From: Datisca glomerata
Taxonomy: Eukaryota > Streptophyta > Magnoliopsida > Cucurbitales > Datiscaceae
Assembly (NCBI GenBank): GCA_003255025.1
Contig: QANY01011430.1
Location: 788,769-852,768, forward strand
Direction of reading: 5' to 3'
Length of the DNA stretch: 64,000 bases
A program made the translations under genes and the position numbers. The notes beneath the pieces were generated by a model. It did no database searches and was not told where the DNA came from. It saw nothing but the letters and a program-made list of their open reading frames with translations. How positions within the stretch are numbered: the first letter of the stretch is position 1; each line of letters starts with the position of its first letter. Below, piece after piece: positions 57,144 to 64,000 of this stretch.

Positions 57144-58312
57144 GGCTTCTTACCATAAGTTTTCTTCAGGACATGCCATGGCCTATGAGTAGGAAACATG
57201 TTCATTAAGGTCCTTATCTGAGACAGTTGTCAAAACTTCTCCATATGACATATACCTCTCAGGTTGTTTCATAACCCTCCTACTACGTCGAGGCTCCATA
57301 GGCTCTGGCTCCTGTCGTGGTACTTCTATTATTGAATCAGAGTTTGATTCCTTCTCTCTGACACACCATTTTGCTGTGGCATTCCAGATGTTGTAAGCTG
57401 AGAAGGAATACATTCTTCCTTAAGAAAGTCTTTGAACTCTCCTAACAAGTACTCTCCACCATGATCATATCGTAGTGTTTTGATTTATTTTTCTAATTGC
57501 TTTTCAACCAAGGCCTTATAATTTTTGAACTTTTCAAGTGTATCAGACTTTTGATGCATTAGATAAACATGACCAAAACATGAGTAGTCATCAGTGAAGG
57601 TTACGAAGTATTCATTGCCTCTTCTTGCTTGTATATTCAATGGCCCACACTATGTATGAGTTCAAGGCATTGAATGGCTCTTTCACCTTTTACTAAAAAA
57701 GATCTATCGGTCATTATGCCTTCAACACAAGATTCACATGTGGGTAGTGATCTCACACTTAAAGTTTACAAATGACCATCCTTCACAAGTTTTTTAATCC
57801 TATACAGGCTAATATGCCCAAGGCGTAAGTGCCACAAATAGGTTACATCGGTTCAGTCATACTTCAACCATTTACTATCCCTTTGTGAATCATTGTTGAC
57901 TTCAGTGTCACATATCATTGGAACTATTGATTTTACGTGAAACAGTTTATTAAACATGCGTGCAACAGTAATTAAGCGTTCAATGAATTTAAGATCAAAT
58001 CCTTGCTCAATTAATGTACCAATAGAAATCAGATTCTTCCTAAAATTGAGATATAAATGTCACGTAAAATAATAAAATGTTTCTCAAAACATAACTTAAA
58101 AGTTCCCACAGATACGGCTGATTCTAGTGCTCCATTACCCCAACAGAAGCTGCACTCTCCCTCATTAAGCCTTCTGACTTCCCTGAACCTCTGCAGGGTG
58201 CAACATATATGGTTAGTAGCTGCAAAGTCTGCAATCCAAGAAAAAGTAGAGTTAACTACATAACATGACTGAGTAACCATTATTATACCTTTAAATCCCA
58301 ACGCTTTAAGAT
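57144..58312 (-). pseudogene. Copia-2 copy C protease and deleted integrase remnant
   Basis: The protease site FSWIADFAATNHICC is at about 58262-58215, with aspartate kept but phenylalanine in place of serine (family DSGATNH). GAG-pre-integrase words lie at 57830-57700. Integrase runs to ECIPSQLTTSGMPQQNGVSE and RRNQTL, then jumps directly to SDSIIEVPRQEPEPMEPRRS (57330). The corresponding 420 or so bases of copy A (35010-35445) are missing. YMSYGEVLTTVSDKDLNEHV follows near 57220. Confidence 0.85.
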
Positions 58313-58547
58313 ACTCTGGGCAGTTGTGTTTCTAATGCCCAGCAACTCCACAGTGATGACACTTGTCTACTCCACAGTGACGACACTTGTCTCTTGAGTC
58401 GATTCATCAATAGGCTCAAGGGGTAGTGAGCACGAACTTATGTTTTTCTACCATTAGCACGATATCGAGATTTTCTTTCCAATCCACATAATTTTCACTA
58501 GTAAATTTATTCGCGTTAAGAATAGTTGAGAGAGGGGATATCGACAT
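58313..58547 (-). pseudogene. Copia-2 copy C gag with a large internal deletion
   Basis: MSISPLSTILNANKFTSENY starts at 58547 and continues YVDWKENLDIVLMVEKHKF to LTTP. A one-base change in length breaks the frame, and at the TCGACTCAAGAG word the sequence jumps straight to a zinc knuckle. The knuckle start is duplicated (DKCRHCGV followed by DKCHHCGV) and its tryptophan is a stop. About 600 bp of gag present in copies A and B is absent. Confidence 0.85.
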
Positions 58548-60404
58548 GATTACGGGAAAGAATAAATAAAGCGGTGTAAATAAATGCTCAATCATTTAGG
58601 AAAATATGATGTATAATGCAACTATTTAAATATTTAAAAATCCATCAAAAATATTTCCTCCATGATGTTACGATAAAAAATGATAGCTTGTCTCATCGAG
58701 AGATGAACTCCAAACTATCTTCTATCGCAGCGAGACTCTTCTCATTTTGTTAACGCTCAAATGTCTCCACATCTAATTTAACCAATCACTAATGGTTTTG
58801 GTCACCTTGGCCCATTGAATAACCCTTAAGTGGAGATTCAAATGTGCTTTAGTGCAAGTGTTTAACCAACACATCGACTCATAAATGTTGCTATAGACTA
58901 ACAGTCCGTCTATGGGACGACCCTGCCCCACCACTTCCTTTAGAAGTCTTAACTTCTCAAACAACTCGATGACTCAAAATGACACAACTAAAAAGTTTCT
59001 CCCATTGAAGAAAGGCCCGATATGAGTGATTCTAAACCATTCCTCGTGGCATGATCAAGTTCGCGTGAGAGACCTTGAGAACGTTTCAACCTAAACGATC
59101 CTTCCACTTAGTTTTAAATTTTTTTTAGATTTTTAGTTGTTTTTCAAAACATAACCTTTATTAATTTGGAAAATATGATAAAATTTATAAATCTTTTATT
59201 TAATTTTAAATCCCAATTTAAAATCATAACCATTATAAAATTCACATTGCAATAAAATAATAACCATTATAATTAATCTACAATGATGCATGTACATGCT
59301 ACAGGGTAATTTGATATTGGCATATCCCTAATTTTACAGGCATGTTATATGATGATGCGCGATTAAAATTAACTTCTATATTAGCTCATTTCTAATTACA
59401 ATTCAAAAGGAATAATAAATTACAAATTAATTTACAAATTCTTCATGGCATCTCTAATTGTCTATTTGTCATTCAGGTTGTCCTATCACTTTTTAACTAT
59501 TTACAAAAATGCATTCCCATTTTAAAATCAAATTCAAAATTCAAATTCAAAATTCAAATTCAAAATTTCAAATTTCAAAATTTAAATACCAAATTCAAAT
59601 TTTAAATTTCAAAAATTTTAAATTTAAATTTTGATTAAATCCCTTTAAGTAAGAGAATTATTTTTCTAATTAAATAATCTTATTAATTATCCTTTTTTTT
59701 TGAAATTTTAAAAATAAAATAAAAGATAAAAAGATAACATTGATAATTATCTTTTGAATTGAAAAATTAAAAGATAAAATAGATAATTATCTTTGAATTC
59801 AAAATTATCTTTTATTCGTTTAAAATTTAAAATTTAAAGTTTAAAAGATAAAAAAGGATAAGGGTTATTACAAAATATCACATAGCTTCCTAAACCCTAA
59901 TTGTTATCGCCTGGGGTTTCACAAATTCTATTCACCACGCAGGGCGCGAAAGCGAAAAACGGTGACGACGAGCACCAGAACAGTACTGCGACCGCCAGAA
60001 CTGTAACTTCTTCTCGTATAATAATTTCGACGTGAACAATAATTTTGGTGTGAACAATAATTCCAATGTGAATAGTAATATCGCGTGAACATTGTATCCC
60101 CGACGACTTCTCAATGGTTGTTCGGTGACTTTTCAGCGACGGTGATTATACATGAAATTTATAAAATTACAATTTTTACAACAAAATAAATTACATAAAG
60201 TCCTATACCTCAAACCTGGCGTACATCAATTATAAATTGAGTAAAAATGCTTAGAGTCAATAGTTAGAGATCCAATCACATAACATATTCAAAAGAGTTT
60301 TGAATCTACCATACAAAATCATATGCCAATATCCACAAAATTCACGATAAATTCATTTCAAATAGTAATATGCATAATCAAGAATCTATTGGTCTGATAC
60401 TAAT
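58548..60404 (-). other. Copia-2 copy C leader and primer site
   Basis: The untranslated leader corresponds to 31390-33263 of copy A. It includes the AAAGATAATTATC block reversed at 59690-59850 and a FAAATTCAAA-like A/T repeat at 59525-59640. At 60388-60404 the reverse complement reads ATTAGTATCAGACCAAT, a mutated TGGTATCAGAGCCA-type primer site. Confidence 0.65.
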
Positions 60405-62268
60405 TGCTGGGACTGGTTAATTTTAAAATTAATTAAAAATAAGTTTGAACCACGAACGGTTCGTTGGCAGAATATAAAAAAAATTTCAATTAACTTATTT
60501 AATCAAATTAAATAACTCAAAACCAAACAACGTACGATCTGCATATACGACATTAAATGAAAAGATGAGGTTATAAACAACTTTTCACCTATAATTTGTA
60601 TTGGAGAATTTCTGAACTAATGGAATTCCTTCGAGCGTCTTCGTGTTCTTCAAGCTTTGGGATCTGAATCACGCACTTGAACTCCAAGAACAATTTGTGA
60701 ATTTCATCCATCAACAACCACCCGTTAATTTTAAAAATATATCTCAGGAGAATTTGTGTAGGAATTTGAGTGTGCGCTCTCAAAACGATTGAAGAAGAAA
60801 AGTAAAAAAAAAAATCTCATTTTACTTTGTTAACAAGCAACTGTATCTAATCTCAGATCTATCTGCAATTAGATTGCTATTATAAATATTATTTTTGATA
60901 TTTACAAATATATCTATATATTTTTAAATTTCTGAAAATTCACCCCATATATTCATAATTGCCGAAAATTGCAATACTTCCTAAAGTTTGAGTTGTATCG
61001 AGATTCATCAATCTACTTGATAAATTAATTGATCATTATCAATTAATTAATTAATTTTTTATTTACTAATTGTCTAATAATTAGAAAATAATAAACTAAT
61101 TAATTTCAATACATATAATCACACTTAATTAATTAAGTGACATCACTCATCACATATAGGTGTAGGAAATATGTATTGGCACCAAAACATATTTTGATCC
61201 TATTTATTTCGTTTCTCTATTCTTGTTCTCATGAGCTATTTCTGAGACCGAATGGATCCCATGAACAAAGCTAAAGATTCAAATACCCAGCGAGTTTATC
61301 TCTATAAATTCCTGACCTATTTAATCCTGACATCTTTTGACTCCATTATAGGTTCTATGTCGAATCAACTCTCGATTCATGCGCTACATTTTTCGTTGGT
61401 GTAAATAAACCCTTTATTTCCACGTAATATTTAATATAATATACATCGTGAATATCACTAACAAGAGCATAATTTTAAATTATGGTTTTACCCATCTTGT
61501 TATTATCTTCTTAACTCCTTTATTGATTGTGAATAAGATAGACATAATAGTGAATTGTCTCATACAACTCACAAGTTTTAATCAATGACTCAATTCAATG
61601 AATACCTAACCAAGTTAATTTATTCACACACCCATCGATAAAGAATAAGGTGATATTATTTCTTTCGTAATCGAATCACGAATTTTCATATCCTGTGAAT
61701 CACGTGACTCCAACTTAATTGAATTAAATTCCCAATAGTTGAGGTATTACTTGCCAATTCGAACTCACTCATTTGACATATAAAATATTGTAACTAAGTC
61801 AAGATATGTATTCACCTCAGGATTAAAGTAATTATGAAAATACCATTAAAGTGTAACAATTAGATTTAGAACTTGGTAAACGGTTTTGGGCTCTAAACTA
61901 ATTTATTATCGGTCTATTCAACATGTTCATAACATGTTTAACTTAACCGTTTGAGTCTCCACTCTCATGATCGAAGACGGACATCCATTTGTTCAACCTA
62001 ACAGTCATAATCAGATTCAATTGCCCACTCGATAATAAGACTGCGAATATCGTTCTGAACTTTTTCAGAAGAGTTCGTCAGGAGACGCCTCTGTCTTCAC
62101 TCTTCGTTCGTTGATGAAAGTTCCGAGACCTGAGTAATTTATAAACATGCTTTAATTTAAAATAAAAGTTTCAATTTATTCATGAGAATTCAATAATACT
62201 AATGTTTGAGAAATAACTAAATACATATAAATAGTTATTACACGCTACTTTATGGACATATTCTAACA
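60405..62268 (-). repeat. 5' LTR of Copia-2 copy C
   Basis: It aligns with 53741-55616 (1864 against 1876 bp). On the plus strand it starts TGCTGGGACTGG and ends GGACATATTCTAACA. Confidence 0.88.
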
Positions 62269-63772
62269 ACTCTCTCATTCAAAAATTAGAAACTAACTTG
62301 TGGCAGTCTAATATGACACGTGGCAATTATCATGTAATTTATTATTTATATTAATCAGATAAATATCTAGATATCAATTAATTTTAAATTAACTTATCTG
62401 ATCTCTTAACCAATTATCTTATCTGTTAATTAATAGATTAAATAAACAAAATCAAATCATTATCTCATAATGATTTAATATTATTTAATTTAATAAACCA
62501 GTTGTTGTGTGTCACTCATAATGATTTAATATTATTTAATTTAATAAATCAGTTGTTGTGTGTCACTAATCGATCAATAATAAATTAATCAATATTATAA
62601 CTTATTTGTAATTTCTAAAAATTATAATAAATAATATTATTAATTAATTCTTAATTAATGAATATCACATAATTGACTAATCATTATATACTTGTTCCAG
62701 AAAATTAATTTCTTATGCAAACTAGTCATTTTCTCATGTCCTGAAATATTCACACTCATAATTCAAAGTTCCAATAAATAAGATTATTAATTAAACACTT
62801 TAACTAATAATTTTATTTATTAATTTTATTATTACTCCACTATAAATATGAAATTACACTCATAGTAGTTACAAAATATATTTATAGAGTATTCTCGTAT
62901 AGTTCATTGATATAATTACTTCATGTAGTTTTGTCTTCTAATTATTGGTTCGTAATTTAGAGTTGTTCAAATTACCATTTTACCCTTCTAATTATTGGTT
63001 CGTAAGTTAGAGTTGTTCAAATTACCATTTTACCCTTCCAATTATCTCTTGATCCTTAAGTACCATTAATTCACTAATGAACAGCCAATTTATAATCGTA
63101 TTATAAATTTGAGCTTAACAACCATTTAGTTCCAGAATTAACATTTAAGGGAACCAATATACGTTCCATTAAGAAAGCTTAGATTCCAAATCTTGTAAGA
63201 TCATGTTTCTAGCCATCCATATCACTGAATCTCCTAAATAAAAGTGACTAATCTGTTTTACAAACAAACCTTAACGAGTGAATCAAGAGATTCAGTAGAC
63301 ACATATATGAGTTCATGACTACTCAGAATTCATACTAATCTACATATGATCATCGATTTTGATGTGTACTAAATTTTTATGATAAACAATAAGTTAATAA
63401 AGATATTAATACACATTAGTCATGTCATATATAATCTAATTATATAAAGTATCTTCACTAAGGTGTCAATCCACATCAGTGATCCATATCTAGATCACAT
63501 ATATTCAAAATGCTTAGTGAACCGTACTAGTAACCAGTCATTAAAAATTTCATACTTTAATATGTTGAAGACTATTTTATTCATTATTTATGATCTTAAC
63601 CCTCTCGTACTTATACAAGATCAAAGTTTCCTTAATTAATATGAAAGTTTTAGATATTTAGATATAAATTATTCAACAATAATTTAAAAGGAACAATTAT
63701 AAGAAAAATATAATTTCATTAATTTCGTATTAAAATATCTAAACACATGCTTTGATGACACTATGTCCAACA

Positions 63773-64000
63773 GTTATTCCTAGGGAAGAAGGATAAGGTT
63801 CAGAAGGAGAGGTGCACTAGGCCTCAATAGGGGATGGAAGGAAGTAGCTCGGGAAGTAAGACGCGATAATCGTTGCTCCACCTCGGCCCTCCCTCAGTCA
63901 GAGCAGAAGAAGTGATCTCATTTTTAACAACCAACACCAAGTACAGTGGACATTGATAAGTCGTGTGTAGCAAACGACATTCGTCAAATAAAAGACCGAC
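63773..64000 (+). mobile_element. Ty3 Tat-like element, right part (continues past window)
   Basis: It begins with the second copy of the target duplication GTTAT. Removing the solo LTR rejoins CTTAGGAAGTTATTCCTAGG with the left part ending at 53106. No complete frame is visible in these 228 bp. Confidence 0.6.

Larger units (their letters stand above)
53741..62268 (-). mobile_element. Copia-2 copy C: complete structure, internally deleted
   Basis: The two LTRs are 53741-55616 (3') and 60405-62268 (5'), both with TG/CA ends. The primer site lies at about 60388-60404 and a PPT-like run at 55617-55628. The flanks AATCT (53736-53740) and ACTCT (62269-62273) are a possible target duplication with one mismatch. 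Gag and integrase both carry large deletions. It lies inside the Copia-1 solo LTR. Confidence 0.9.
53107..63772 (-). mobile_element. Copia-1 family solo LTR, split by Copia-2 copy C
   Basis: 53107-53740 plus 62269-63772 is the reverse complement of a Copia-1 LTR (about 2.13 kb). On the plus strand it opens TGTTGGAATCAGCAGC and closes ATGTCCAACA. A perfect 5-bp target duplication GTTAT flanks it (53102-53106 and 63773-63777). No internal region exists, so it is a product of LTR-LTR recombination, later hit by copy C. Confidence 0.9.

Overview
This is a gene-poor, AT-rich, repeat-dense stretch of a flowering-plant nuclear genome, probably a eudicot. Evidence: LTR retrotransposons with plant initiator-tRNA-Met-type primer sites, a spliced YIPF-type gene with plant-like GT-AG introns, and plant-type hAT, Mutator-like and SINE elements. 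I saw no prokaryotic or organellar features. The exact species cannot be told from the sequence alone.

Layout. 1-4863: a Ty3-type element with very long LTRs and only a gag remnant inside (TR-GAG-like), cut off at both ends. 4864-7750: remnants of a second Ty3-like LTR, a tRNA-derived SINE head, and an inverted-repeat element around a CCCGAC-type repeat. 7750-11640: the one intact-looking gene, six coding exons that join to 269 codons of a five-pass Yip1-domain (YIPF1/2-like) Golgi protein. 11640-15690: AT-rich intergenic DNA with duplicated segments. 15690-40567: nested retrotransposons. A Ty3 Tat-like element, whose gag carries a 27-bp in-frame minisatellite, was split by an 11.3-kb Copia element (Copia-1, 17928-29264, TSD CAACT/CAACC). 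The 5' LTR of Copia-1 was itself hit by a 1.07-kb Mutator-like element with 9-bp TSDs. Directly to the right lies a second Copia family (Copia-2), copy A (29400-37606), fused to a deleted copy B (37607-40567). 40568-47700: low-copy remnants. These are an acidic minus-strand coding remnant, the last exon(s) of an unidentified gene, a hAT element carrying a strong 62-bp-arm hairpin, and a frameshifted N-terminal piece of a C2H2/UFM1-peptidase-like gene. 48247-50230: a 1.36-kb inverted repeat made of Ty3 LTR ends, followed by 24-bp and 90-bp tandem repeats. 51165-64000: a three-level nest, Ty3 Tat-like leader > Copia-1 solo LTR on the minus strand (perfect TSD GTTAT) > complete but internally deleted Copia-2 copy C on the minus strand.

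Every retrotransposon coding region read here carries stops, frameshifts or deletions, so none can encode a full set of proteins. The genome biology on show is insertion, decay and rearrangement of repeats around one housekeeping secretory-pathway gene. I found no convincing new multi-gene system. The most notable structures are the gag minisatellite split by a retrotransposon, a stem-loop shared by two Ty3 LTR families at the same LTR position, the hAT hairpin, and the inverted LTR pair.
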